Below are positions 18,377-26,642 of a stretch of DNA of 64,000 nt, one piece after another. Under the pieces are notes generated by a model, which worked only from the letters and a program-made list of their open reading frames with translations, searched no databases and was not told where the DNA came from. Source of the DNA: JASHPR01 sp963808705 (lineage in GTDB: Bacteria > Actinomycetota > Actinomycetes > Streptosporangiales > Streptosporangiaceae); assembly GCA_963808705.1 (NCBI GenBank), contig CAWEHB010000007.1, positions 186,001-250,000 on the forward strand, given 5' to 3'. Numbering within the stretch: the first letter of the stretch is position 1; every line of letters begins with the position of its first letter. The position numbers and the translations under genes were made by a program.

Positions 18377-19948
18377 ATGAGCGAGCCGGAGCGGCGCGGT
18401 GCCGCCTGGAGGCGAGCGGGGGACACAGCCGACCTCGCGGGCCGCCTGGCCGGGCTGCGGGTATGCGTCAACGGGCTCGGGGTCTCCGGCCCGCCGGTCG
18501 CCCGGGCGCTCGCCGCCCGCGGCGCGCTGGTCACGGCCGTCGACGCACGCGACGACGAGGCCAACCGCCGCGCCGCCGGCGAGCTGGCCGACCTCGGGGT
18601 CCAGGTCACGTTCACCGAACACCCGGCGCTCCCGCCCGGCGCCGACCTGGTGATCACCGCGCCCGGGTTCCGGCCGGGCAGCCCGCTGGTCGCCGACGCG
18701 GCCGCGGCCGGCATCCCGGTGATCGGCGACGTCGAGCTGGCCTGGCTGCTGCGCCCGGCGCTGGCCGACGCGACCCGGCAGGAATGGCTCGCGGTGACCG
18801 GCACCAACGGCAAGACCACGACCGTGCGCATGCTCGCGGCCATGCTCGGCGCGGCCGGGTACCGCGGCATCGCCGCGGGCAACGTCGGCCTGTCGGTCGT
18901 CGAGGCGGTCACCGAGCCGGAGCCGTACCCGGTCATCGCGGTCGAGCTGTCCAGCTTCCAGCTGTACTGGAGCCGGTCGGTGCGGCCGCTCGCCGCCGTG
19001 GTGCTGAACGTCGCCGCGCACCATCTCGACTGGCACGGTGACATCGAGTCCTACGCGCGGGCCAAGGGGCGCATCTACGCGCCGGGAACGGTGGCCGTGT
19101 GCAACGCGGACGACGCACGCTCGCGGGAGCTGGCGGCCGGGGCCCCGGGCACCGCGCGGGTCGTGGCCTTCCGGCTCGGCGCGCCGGGCCCCGGCGAGCT
19201 GGGCGTGACCGGCGGCGTCCTGGTGGACCGGGCCTTCGGCGACCCGGCCGGGGTGGTGCTTGCGGGTGTGGCCGACGTCCGCCCGGAGGGCCCGCACAAC
19301 GTGGCCGACGCGCTGGCCGCGGCGGCGCTGGCCCGGGCGTACGGCGCGCCGGCCGCGGCGATCGCGGCCGGGCTGGCCGCCTTCCGCCCCGAGCCGCACC
19401 GGATGAGCCTGGTCGCCCGGGTCGGCGAGGTGGACTACGTCGACGATTCCAAGGCGAGCAACCCGCACGCCGCGGCCGCGGCGCTCGCCTCCTACCCGTC
19501 CGTGGTATGGATCGCCGGCGGCCTGTTCCGGGGCGCCGGCGCCGACGTCGACCAGCTCGTCGGCGCGGTCGCGGGGCGGCTGCGCGGCGTGGTGCTGCTC
19601 GGCGCCGACCGGGAGGTGATCCGGCGATCATTGGCGCGACACGCGCCGGATATCCCGGTCGTGGAGGCCGCCCGCACCGACACTGGAGCCATGGATCTCG
19701 TGGTGACCTTGGCCGCGCGGCTGGCCGGGCCCGGCGACACCGTGCTGCTGTCACCCGCCGCCCAGTCGTTCGACATGTTCCGCGACTATCCGGCGCGCGG
19801 CGACGCGTTCGCCGCGGCCGTCGGCCGGCTGGCGGCCTCGCCAAAGGGGCGCGGTGCCGCCTGGACTGAGGAGCGAGGGAGCCCGCGACCGAGCGACGAG
19901 GGAAGGCGGCGCGCAAAAGCGCCCCGGAGGCGAAAGGGGACAGAGTGA
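18377..19948 (+). CDS. murD: UDP-MurNAc-L-Ala:D-Glu ligase MurD with repeat-derived ends
   Basis: Adds D-glutamate to UDP-MurNAc-L-Ala. Motifs: GLGVSGPPVARAL in the Rossmann-like UDP domain, AVTGTNGKTTTVRM (Lys 146), VELSSFQLYW, NVAAHHLDWHG, the C-terminal DDSKASNPHAA and LLSPAAQSFDMFRDYPARGD. The usual MurD fold ends near residue 487. The last ~36 codons, from SPKGRGAAWTEERG on, are encoded by dispersed-repeat copy B, and residues 4-15 (PERRGAAWRRAG) by a shorter repeat piece. So both termini appear to have been remodelled by repeat insertion while the frame stayed open. The stop overlaps the ftsW GTG by 4 bp. Confidence 0.94.
   Translation: MSEPERRGAAWRRAGDTADLAGRLAGLRVCVNGLGVSGPPVARALAARGALVTAVDARDDEANRRAAGELADLGVQVTFTEHPALPPGADLVITAPGFRPGSPLVADAAAAGIPVIGDVELAWLLRPALADATRQEWLAVTGTNGKTTTVRMLAAMLGAAGYRGIAAGNVGLSVVEAVTEPEPYPVIAVELSSFQLYWSRSVRPLAAVVLNVAAHHLDWHGDIESYARAKGRIYAPGTVAVCNADDARSRELAAGAPGTARVVAFRLGAPGPGELGVTGGVLVDRAFGDPAGVVLAGVADVRPEGPHNVADALAAAALARAYGAPAAAIAAGLAAFRPEPHRMSLVARVGEVDYVDDSKASNPHAAAAALASYPSVVWIAGGLFRGAGADVDQLVGAVAGRLRGVVLLGADREVIRRSLARHAPDIPVVEAARTDTGAMDLVVTLAARLAGPGDTVLLSPAAQSFDMFRDYPARGDAFAAAVGRLAASPKGRGAAWTEERGSPRPSDEGRRRAKAPRRRKGTE
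18382..18420 (+). repeat. Dispersed repeat, deleted copy D in murD 5' end
   Basis: GAGCC-GGAGCGGCGCGGTGCCGCCTGGA matches the left end of repeat copies A and B, then jumps directly to GGCGAGCGG, resembling the right end. It looks like an internally deleted copy of the same element, read in frame as murD codons. The short length makes the assignment tentative. Confidence 0.55.
19839..19937 (+). repeat. Dispersed ~105-bp repeat, copy B
   Basis: Contains GCCAAAGGGGCGCGGTGCC, GACTGAGGAGCGAGGGAGC, GAGCGACGAGGGAAGGCGGC and GCGCCCCGGAGGCGAAAG, in the same order and orientation as copy A, with about 90% identity by eye. It lies wholly within the murD reading frame, forming its C-terminal codons, and ends just before the ftsW start. 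Confidence 0.85.
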
Positions 19949-21210
19949 GCGCGCCGGCCGTCACCCCTGGCGTCACCACGCCGGGCCGCCCGGCGCGCGC
20001 CGCGGGCCGGATCACGGCGGGCCTGCGGCTGCTCGACCGCCCGCTCACGTCGTACTACCTCGTGCTCGGCATCACCATGCTGCTGCTCGCGCTGGGCCTG
20101 GTCATGGTGCTGTCGACCTCCTCGGCCCAGGCCATCGCCCAGGGCGGGTCACCCTACTCGGGCTTCCAGAAGCAGCTGATCGGCGTCGTGGTCGGGCTGC
20201 CGCTGATGTGGATCGCCGCGAAGTCATCGCCGGTGCTGTTCCGGGCCGCGGCCTACCCGATGGTCGCGGTGTCCGTCCTCGGCCTGCTGCTGGTGCTTGG
20301 CGTCGGGCACACGGTCAACGGCGGCGAGCGCTGGATCGGGGTGGCGGGTTTCCAGGTCCAGCCGTCCGAGTTCGCCAAGCTAGCCTTCGTGCTCTGGGGC
20401 GCCGACCTGCTGGCCCGCAAGGAGAAGGCAGGCCAGCTCGGCGAGTGGCGGCACCTGCTGATACCGCTGCTGCCCGGGGCCGCGATCTTCAGCCTGCTGG
20501 TGATGCTCGGCGACGACCTCGGCACCACGTTCATCCTGCTGGTGATCTTCCTCGCCCTGCTCTGGGTCATCGGCTCGCCGTTCCGGCTGTTCATGGGCAT
20601 GCTCGGGCTGATGGGCTTCGCGATGATCATCCTGGTCATCGTGGCCTCTTACCGGCTGCAGCGGATCACCGGATTCCTCCACCCGCAGGCCAACGCCCTG
20701 ACAGCGGGCTGGCAGACGCGCGAGGGGAAGTACGCGGTGGGCTCGGGCGGGTGGTTCGGCGTGGGGCTCGGCGCCGGCCGGATGAAGTGGGGCTGGGTGC
20801 CGGAGTCCACCACCGACTTCATCTTCGCGGTCATCGGCGAGGAACTCGGGCTGGTCGGCACGCTCTGCGTGACATTCCTCTACGGCGGGCTCGCCTACGC
20901 CGGGATGCGGATCGCGCGGCGCGTGCCGGACACCTTCATGCGCCTGGCCGCGGCGGCCGCGACCGCCTGGATCGTGGTCCAGGCCCTGGTCAACATCGCC
21001 GCGGTGATCGGCCTGCTGCCGATCACCGGCGTGCCGCTGCCGCTCGTGTCGGCCGGCCTGTCGTCGCTGCTCGTGACCCTGGTCGCGCTGGGCATGCTGA
21101 TGTCGTTCGCGAAACGGGAGCCCGGCGCCCAGCAGGCACTCGCCGCTGCTGGCCCCGGGCCGGTGCTGCGCGTCCTAAGCTGGCTTGGCCTGGGCGGGCG
21201 GCGCGGCTGA
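19945..21210 (+). CDS. ftsW: Lipid II polymerase FtsW (SEDS family)
   Basis: Septal SEDS glycosyltransferase that polymerises lipid II in complex with FtsI. 421 residues with about ten membrane helices. Recognisable segments: MVLSTSSAQAIAQGGSPYSGF after helix 1, GGERWIGVAGFQVQPSEFAKLA, LGDDLGTT, the extracellular loop ending in WVPESTTDFIFAVIGEELG, and GLLPITGVPLPLVSAGLSS. All match the FTSW_RODA pattern. GTG 19945 overlaps the murD stop; its upstream ribosome-binding site (GGCGAAAGGGGA) is provided by the end of repeat copy B. The C-terminal cytoplasmic tail is short, unlike FtsW of mycobacteria. Confidence 0.96.
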   Translation: MSAPAVTPGVTTPGRPARAAGRITAGLRLLDRPLTSYYLVLGITMLLLALGLVMVLSTSSAQAIAQGGSPYSGFQKQLIGVVVGLPLMWIAAKSSPVLFRAAAYPMVAVSVLGLLLVLGVGHTVNGGERWIGVAGFQVQPSEFAKLAFVLWGADLLARKEKAGQLGEWRHLLIPLLPGAAIFSLLVMLGDDLGTTFILLVIFLALLWVIGSPFRLFMGMLGLMGFAMIILVIVASYRLQRITGFLHPQANALTAGWQTREGKYAVGSGGWFGVGLGAGRMKWGWVPESTTDFIFAVIGEELGLVGTLCVTFLYGGLAYAGMRIARRVPDTFMRLAAAAATAWIVVQALVNIAAVIGLLPITGVPLPLVSAGLSSLLVTLVALGMLMSFAKREPGAQQALAAAGPGPVLRVLSWLGLGGRRG

Positions 21211-21268
21211 CCCTCGGCGATGCGCCGGGGCCGCGCGACCACAGGGCAGGGAGGAGGCGAGGCGGCCG

Positions 21269-22423
21269 ATGAGCGTCGTCCTCGCGGGTGGCGGCACGGC
21301 CGGCCACATCGAGCCGGCGCTGGCCCTCGCCGACGCGCTCCGGCGGGCCAACCCGCGGATCCCGATCACCTGCCTGGGCACCGAGCGCGGGCTGGAGACC
21401 AGGCTGGTGCCACTGCGCGGCTATGACCTCGAGCTCATTCCCGCCGTCCCGCTGCCCCGCTCGGTGAACCAGCAGCTGCTGTCGGTCCCCGGGCGGCTCG
21501 GCACGGCGATCGGCGCCGCGACGGCGGCGCTGGACCGGGTCGGAGCCGGCGTGGTCGTCGGGTTCGGCGGCTACGTGGCCACGCCCGCGTACCTGGCCGC
21601 GCGGCGGCGCGGCATCCCGATCGTCGTGCACGAGGCCAACGTGCGGCCGGGCCTGGCCAACCGGATCGGGGCGCGGCTGACCCGCCACGTGTTCACCGGG
21701 CAGCCGGGCACCAAGCTCGCGCGCGCCACCTACATCGGCATTCCGATCCGCCGCGAGATAGCCGGGCTGGACCGGCTCGCGCTCGGTGACAAGGCGCGCG
21801 CGCATTTCGGCCTCCGGCCCGACCTCCCGGTGCTGCTGGTGACCGGCGGCTCACAGGGCGCCAGGTCGCTGAACCGGGCCACGGTGGCCGCGGCGGGCTG
21901 GATCCGCTCGGCGGGCGTCCAGGTGCTGCACATCATCGGGCCCCGCTCCGACATCGACGTGCCGCCGCCCGGCGGGCCGACGCCCTACGTGGCGCTGCCC
22001 TACCTGGACCGGATGGACCTCGCGTACGCGGCCGCCGACTTCGCGCTGTGCCGGGCCGGCGCGATGACGTGCGCGGAGCTCACCGCGGTGGGCCTGCCCG
22101 CGGCCTACGTCCCGCTGCCGCACGGCAACGGTGAGCAGCGGCTGAACGCGGTGCCGATCGCGGACGTCGGCGGCGGGATCATCGTCGACGACGCCCAGCT
22201 GAGCCCGGAGTGGATAACGGACACGCTGCTGCCGGTGCTGCTTGACCCGGAGCTGGTCGCGGCCATGTCGCGCGCGGCGGCCGGGGCGGGCCGCCGGGAC
22301 GCCGACCGCCGGCTCGCGGGCGAGGTCATCGACATCCTGCGGGGCGCGCAGCACCAGGACGCACGGGGCCAGGACGCACGGGGCCAGGACGCACGGCACC
22401 GGGGCGGGCGGCGCCGGCGGTGA
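21269..22423 (+). CDS. murG: UDP-GlcNAc:lipid I GlcNAc transferase MurG
   Basis: Membrane-associated GT-B glycosyltransferase that makes lipid II. N-terminal domain starts MSVVLAGGGTAGHIEPALAL (donor/acceptor G loop), followed by GFGGYVATPAYLAA and VHEANVRPGLANR; the C-terminal domain has VTGGSQGARSLN and CRAGAMTCAEL, the UDP-GlcNAc site. ATG 21269 is chosen because MSVVLAGGG is the family start; a GGGAGGAGG lies about 12 bp upstream. The last ~20 residues are built from 15-bp tandem repeats (DARGQ units) and end in RRGGRRRR-like basic residues, which could aid membrane contact. Confidence 0.95.
   Translation: MSVVLAGGGTAGHIEPALALADALRRANPRIPITCLGTERGLETRLVPLRGYDLELIPAVPLPRSVNQQLLSVPGRLGTAIGAATAALDRVGAGVVVGFGGYVATPAYLAARRRGIPIVVHEANVRPGLANRIGARLTRHVFTGQPGTKLARATYIGIPIRREIAGLDRLALGDKARAHFGLRPDLPVLLVTGGSQGARSLNRATVAAAGWIRSAGVQVLHIIGPRSDIDVPPPGGPTPYVALPYLDRMDLAYAAADFALCRAGAMTCAELTAVGLPAAYVPLPHGNGEQRLNAVPIADVGGGIIVDDAQLSPEWITDTLLPVLLDPELVAAMSRAAAGAGRRDADRRLAGEVIDILRGAQHQDARGQDARGQDARHRGGRRRR
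22352..22396 (+). repeat. Three 15-bp tandem repeats in murG 3' end
   Basis: CACCAGGACGCACGG is followed by two exact GGCCAGGACGCACGG units. They encode repeated QDAR/G residues in the MurG tail. Slippage-prone coding microsatellite; no evidence for CRISPR. Confidence 0.8.
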
Positions 22424-22451
22424 CCGGACAGCGGGGGAGGAGGAGCCTGAC

Positions 22452-23876
22452 ATGGGCCTGGTGACGCCGGTGACGGCGGTGCCGGTCGACCAGCTGGGGC
22501 GGGTGCATTTCGTCGGCATCGGCGGCGCCGGGATGTCCGGCATCGCGCGCATCATGCTGGGCCGGGGGGTGGTGGTGTCCGGCAGCGACCGGGCCCCCTC
22601 GGCGCAGCTCGACGAGCTGGCCGGGCTCGGCGCGATCGTCCGGGTGGGTCACGACCCGGCGAACGTCCAGGGGGCGGACACGGTCGTGACCACGCCGTCG
22701 GCCATCGGGGACCGCAACCCCGAGATCGTGGCGGCCCGGCAGCTCGGGATCACGGTCATCCACCGGGCCGCGGCGCTGGCCTCGCTCATGCTCGGCAGGC
22801 AGGGCATCGCGGTCACCGGCACGCACGGCAAGACCACCACGACGTCGATGCTGACCACCGTGCTGCGCCACGCCGGCGCGGACCCGTCCTACGTGATCGG
22901 CGGAATCCTCGCCGAGACCGGCACCGGCGCCGCCGAGGGCACTGGCGAGGCGTTCGTCGTCGAGGCGGACGAGAGCGACGGGTCGTTCCTGATGCTGTCG
23001 CCGAGCGCCGCCGTGGTCACCTGCATCGAGGCCGAGCACCTGGACAACTACGAGAACCTGGCCCAGATCGAGGCGACCTTCGCGGCGTTCGCCGGCAAGA
23101 TCCGCGCCGGCGGGGTACTCGTCGCGGGCCGCGACAACCCCGGCGCCGCCGCGCTCGCGGCCGCCGCGGCCGGCCTCCCGCTGCGGGTGCGCAGCTACGG
23201 CGAGTCGGCCGATGCGGACTACCGGGTGACCGGGGTGACCGGCCTCGGCATGGCCACCCGGCTGACCGTGACCCCGCCGGATTCCGGCCCGATCGCGCTG
23301 ACGATCGGCGTTCCCGGCCGGCACAACGCGCTCAACGCCGCGGCCGCCCTCGCGACCGCCGTGGAACTCGGCGTGCCCGCCGAATCGGTCGTGGGAGGGC
23401 TCGAGGCCTACCGCGGCGCGCAGCGGCGCATGGAGCCCAAGGGCGAGGCGGACGGCGTGCGCGTGCTCGACAGCTACGCGCACCACCCGACGGAGCTTGC
23501 GGCCGACCTCACCGCGGCCCGGGACGTGGCCGCGGGCGGACAGGTCATTGCCGTTTTCCAGCCGCACCTGTACAGCCGGACCCGGTTCTTCGCGGCGCAG
23601 TTCGGCGCGGCGCTCGGGCTGGCCGACGAGGCGCTGGTCCTCGACGTCTACGCGGCCCGCGAGGAGCCAGAGCCCGGCATCACCGGGCAGATCATCGCGG
23701 CCGCGGTGCCGGGCGGCCGGGCCCGCTTCCTGCCCGACGCCGCCGCGGTGCCGGACGCCATCGCGGGCCTGGCCAAGCCGGGGGACCTCGTGCTGACCAT
23801 GGGCGCGGGCGATGTCACGCTGCTCGGCCCGGCGATCCTCGCCGCGCTGCGCGAGCGGGGCGGTGCGGCCGGATGA
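22452..23876 (+). CDS. murC: UDP-MurNAc:L-alanine ligase MurC
   Basis: First Mur ligase, joining L-Ala to UDP-MurNAc. 474 residues. Motifs: VHFVGIGGAGMSGIARIM (UDP domain, about 17-34), AVTGTHGKTTTTSML (P-loop Lys 127), the VVEADESDGSFL segment, HNALNAAAALA, YAHHPTELAADL and QPHLYSRTRFF in the C-terminal domain. ATG 22452 follows GGAGGAGGAG at 22436-22445. Stop overlaps the ftsQ ATG by 4 bp (ATGA). Confidence 0.96.
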   Translation: MGLVTPVTAVPVDQLGRVHFVGIGGAGMSGIARIMLGRGVVVSGSDRAPSAQLDELAGLGAIVRVGHDPANVQGADTVVTTPSAIGDRNPEIVAARQLGITVIHRAAALASLMLGRQGIAVTGTHGKTTTTSMLTTVLRHAGADPSYVIGGILAETGTGAAEGTGEAFVVEADESDGSFLMLSPSAAVVTCIEAEHLDNYENLAQIEATFAAFAGKIRAGGVLVAGRDNPGAAALAAAAAGLPLRVRSYGESADADYRVTGVTGLGMATRLTVTPPDSGPIALTIGVPGRHNALNAAAALATAVELGVPAESVVGGLEAYRGAQRRMEPKGEADGVRVLDSYAHHPTELAADLTAARDVAAGGQVIAVFQPHLYSRTRFFAAQFGAALGLADEALVLDVYAAREEPEPGITGQIIAAAVPGGRARFLPDAAAVPDAIAGLAKPGDLVLTMGAGDVTLLGPAILAALRERGGAAG

Positions 23877-24748
23877 TGCCGGAACGCGACGTCGGCGGCG
23901 GACCGCCGCCCGCCGGGCCCCGTGGTTCGGAGCACCGTGATCCGGAACACCGTGATCCGGAGCACCGTGGTCCGGAGCACCGTGGTCCGGAACAGCGTGG
24001 TCCGGAGCAGCCCGGGCCGGTGGTGCGGCGGCCGCGGGATCCGGGCGGTGCCACCCGGCCGGCCCGGCCTGGCCGACGGCGGAAGGCCGTGTTCGGCACG
24101 CTGGCGGCGGCGGCCATCGTGGCCGTGGCCGTCTGGGCCCTGCTCGGCTCCAGCCTGCTCGTCGTCCGCTCCGTGACCGTCACCGGGGCCCGCGCCGTGC
24201 CCCGGGCCGAGGTGCTGCGGGCGGCGGGCATCGCGCCGGGCACCCCGCTCATCCGGGTCGACACCGCGGCCGTGGCCCGCCGGGTCGAGCAGATCACCCA
24301 GGTTCAGTCTGCGCAGGTCATCAGGGACTGGCCGGACTCGGTCGTGATCGTGATCCGGGAGCGGACGCCGGCGCTCGCGGTGGCGTCCGGCGGCGGCTTC
24401 GCGCTGGTCGACAGGTTCGGTGTGGTGGTCAGCCACGTGGCCCGGCGGCCGCCGGGGATGGTCCTGCTCGACACGGCGGCGGACCCGGCCTCGCTGCGCG
24501 GCAGCCCGGCGGTCCGGGCGGCGGTGACCGTGCTGCAGGAGCTTCCGCCGCAGATTCTCCGTCAGGTGCGTGCGGTGACCGCGCCCTCGCCGGACGCGGT
24601 CATGCTGGACCTGCGCCAGGGCGTCACGGTGCTCTGGGGCGGCACCGGCCGGGCGGCGGCGAAGGCGGCGGAGCTCGTGATCCTGATGCGCACGAAGGCG
24701 TCGTCGTATGACCTCAGCGACCCGTACACCGCGGTCACCGGAGGATGA
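23873..24748 (+). CDS. ftsQ: Cell division protein FtsQ
   Basis: Bitopic divisome protein, partner of FtsL/FtsB. 291 residues: a cytoplasmic tail (1-68), one membrane helix (about 69-92, AVFGTLAAAAIVAVAVWALLG), the POTRA domain beginning LLVVRSVTVTGARAVPRAEVL, then the FtsQ beta domain with RDWPDSVVIVIRERTPALAV. The tail contains six tandem five-residue units of the EHRDP/EHRGP/EQRGP type, encoded by 15-bp repeats. ATG overlaps the murC stop. It is the last gene before the 350-bp gap containing the ftsZ promoter. Confidence 0.93.
   Translation: MMPERDVGGGPPPAGPRGSEHRDPEHRDPEHRGPEHRGPEQRGPEQPGPVVRRPRDPGGATRPARPGRRRKAVFGTLAAAAIVAVAVWALLGSSLLVVRSVTVTGARAVPRAEVLRAAGIAPGTPLIRVDTAAVARRVEQITQVQSAQVIRDWPDSVVIVIRERTPALAVASGGGFALVDRFGVVVSHVARRPPGMVLLDTAADPASLRGSPAVRAAVTVLQELPPQILRQVRAVTAPSPDAVMLDLRQGVTVLWGGTGRAAAKAAELVILMRTKASSYDLSDPYTAVTGG
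23926..24015 (+). repeat. Six 15-bp tandem repeats in ftsQ 5' end
   Basis: Six imperfect units of TCCGGAGCACCGTGG type (14-15 bp each) encode EHRDP, EHRDP, EHRGP, EHRGP, EQRGP and EQPGP in the FtsQ cytoplasmic tail. The unit length equals that in the murG tail, but the sequences are unrelated. Confidence 0.85.
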
Positions 24749-24856
24749 TCAGGCCCCTCGCCGGTTCCCGGGGGACCTGCCCCGGTCCCTGGGCAGGCCC
24801 CTCCCGGCCAGCGCAAGGTCTGCGGAAACACGCCGGGCCTGCTGCGGCGCGGTTAG

Positions 24857-24886
24857 TTGACCCCGGGCGCCGGACAACCCTACTGT
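24857..24886 (+). promoter_or_regulatory. Candidate ftsZ promoter
   Basis: TTGACC (24857-24862) and TACTGT (24881-24886) are separated by 18 bp. The match to the actinobacterial housekeeping consensus is good. Transcription would start near 24893, giving a leader of about 206 nt that contains the dyad at 24911-24941. Confidence 0.55.
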
Positions 24887-24910
24887 CCCTATTAATCGGC
24901 AGCTTGACAT

Positions 24911-24941
24911 AACTCTAAATCTCAACTTGAGGGTGAGAGTT
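24911..24941. promoter_or_regulatory. 31-bp nested dyad upstream of ftsZ
   Basis: AACTCT (24911-24916) and AGAGTT (24936-24941) are perfect inverted arms around a central perfect palindrome CTCAACTTGAG (24921-24931), with two 4-bp unequal spacers. The whole element is symmetric about base 24926. It could be an operator for a dimer or tetramer, or an RNA hairpin in the ftsZ leader. Confidence 0.6.
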
Positions 24942-25098
24942 GACTTGCTGGAAACCACGAAACGCGCCCGGCCAACCTTATTGGGGGCGAATTTCGGCAG
25001 CCTGTTAACACGTAGTTTCCGGGTCCGGGCGGGTAATCAGCGGCCCGGGTGGCCAGCGGGAACGCGATAAGGCAAACGAGCGGAAAGGTCCCCTCCTC

Positions 25099-26642
25099 GT
25101 GGCAGCACCGCAGAACTATTTGGCGGTCATCAAGGTCGTCGGTATCGGCGGGGGCGGCGTCAACGCCGTTAACCGGATGATCGAAGAGGGACTCAAGGGC
25201 GTCGAGTTCATCGCGATCAACACGGACGCGCAGGCGCTTCTGATGAGCGACGCCGACGTCAAGCTCGACGTCGGCCGCGAGCTCACCCGGGGCCTCGGCG
25301 CGGGCGCGAACCCCGAGATCGGCGGGAAAGCCGCCGAGGACCACCGCGAGGAGATCGAGGAGGTGCTCAAGGGCGCCGACATGGTCTTCGTGACCGCCGG
25401 CGAGGGCGGCGGGACCGGCACCGGCGGCGCCCCGGTCGTGGCCAACGTGGCGCGCTCGCTGGGCGCGCTCACGATCGGCGTGGTCACCCGGCCGTTCGGG
25501 TTCGAGGGCAAGCGCCGGGCGGCTCAGGCGGACGCGGGCATCGAGACGCTCCGCAGCGAGGTGGACACGCTGATCGTGATACCGAACGACCGGCTGCTGT
25601 CCATCTCCGACCGGCAGGTGAGCGTCCTGGACGCGTTCAAGGCCGCGGACCAGGTGCTGCTGTCCGGTGTCCAGGGCATCACCGACCTGATCACGACCCC
25701 GGGCCTGATCAACCTGGATTTCGCCGACGTCAAGTCGGTCATGTCCGGCGCGGGCTCCGCGCTCATGGGCATCGGCTCGGCCCGCGGCGACGACCGCGCG
25801 GTCGCCGCCGCGGAAAAGGCGATCTCCAGCCCGCTGCTGGAGGCGAGCATCGACGGGGCCCACGGCGTGCTGCTGTCCATCCAGGGCGGGTCCGATCTCG
25901 GCCTGTTCGAGATCCACGAGGCCGCGCAGCTGGTCTCGAGCTCGGCCGCGCTCGACGCCAACATCATCTTCGGCGCGGTGATCGACGACGCGCTCGGCGA
26001 CGAGGTCCGCGTCACGGTCATCGCGGCCGGGTTCGATGAGGGCGACACCGTCCGGCCCAGGGCGCTGGGCACGGTGGCCGGGAACGCGCCGGCCGGATAC
26101 GGCCGGGCGCCGGCCGGCGCCGCCGACGTGTTCCGGCCCGCGGGCGGCGCGCGGCCGTTCGCGCCGGCCAACGGTGATGCCCCCGCCGCAGCGCCGGAGC
26201 CCGGCTCCGGCCGGGGCGCCGAGCCTGGTCCCGCGGGGGCGCCGCCCCCGGTGGGGAAGATGCGGCCGGCCGCAGCGGCGCCCATCGTGCCACCTCCCGG
26301 GGTGGGAGCGGCCGCCGCGAAGCCCGATGGCGCGGCAGCATCCGATGCGCCGGGCCTCGCCGCCCCCGCCGCGAAGCCGCCTGCCGTGGAAGCGCCCGCC
26401 GCAGCCTCAGCCGGGGCGGCCGGGGCCGGGTCGGCGTCCGCCGACGGCGCGCCGCGCCGCGCCGCCGGGCCGGCCCATCGGCGGCGGGGGCCGACGTGGC
26501 GGGAACGTCATCGTCGCTGGGCGCCGCGCGCGGGGGCTCCGGGGGCGGCGGCAGCTGGCTACCTGACGTCTCCAGCACCCGGCGCCCGTCTGTGGTCTTC
26601 GAGGAGGATGACGACCTCGACGTGCCAGACTTCCTCAAGTGA
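25099..26642 (+). pseudogene. ftsZ: Cell division GTPase FtsZ, frame broken in the C-terminal linker
   Basis: Tubulin homologue that forms the Z-ring. The GTPase and activation domains are intact in the first frame: VVGIGGGGVNAVNRMIEEGL, NTDAQAL, the tubulin signature GEGGGTGTGGAP (about 102-113), IPNDRLL, and the T7 loop NLDFADVKSVM (about 205-215). After about residue 325 comes an Ala/Pro/Gly-rich linker. The conserved C-terminal peptide, EEDDDLDVPDFLK then TGA at 26640-26642, is in the -1 frame, and the pgeF GTG overlaps this stop (GTGA). So one base is missing, probably around 26440-26475. If read literally the first frame would run on to 27417 across pgeF. An assembly error is the likeliest explanation for an essential gene. 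Confidence 0.88.

Larger units (their letters stand above)
24749..25098 (+). other. ftsQ-ftsZ intergenic region
   Basis: This 350-bp non-coding stretch carries the probable ftsZ promoter (24857-24886), a second TTGACA at 24904-24909 without a convincing -10, a 31-bp nested dyad (24911-24941), and an AT-richer leader unlike the surrounding sequence. The AT-rich part from about 24885 to 25020 stands out as regulatory. A GGAAAGG 10 bp before GTG 25099 is the likely ribosome-binding site. Confidence 0.7.

Noticed and set aside
23926..24015. CRISPR-like array in ftsQ
   Set aside because: Units are 15 bp, contiguous, in frame and without spacers; no cas genes are present.
24904..24934. Second ftsZ promoter with TTGACA
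   Set aside because: The -35 is perfect but no acceptable -10 occurs 16-19 bp downstream; the sequence there is better explained by the dyad.
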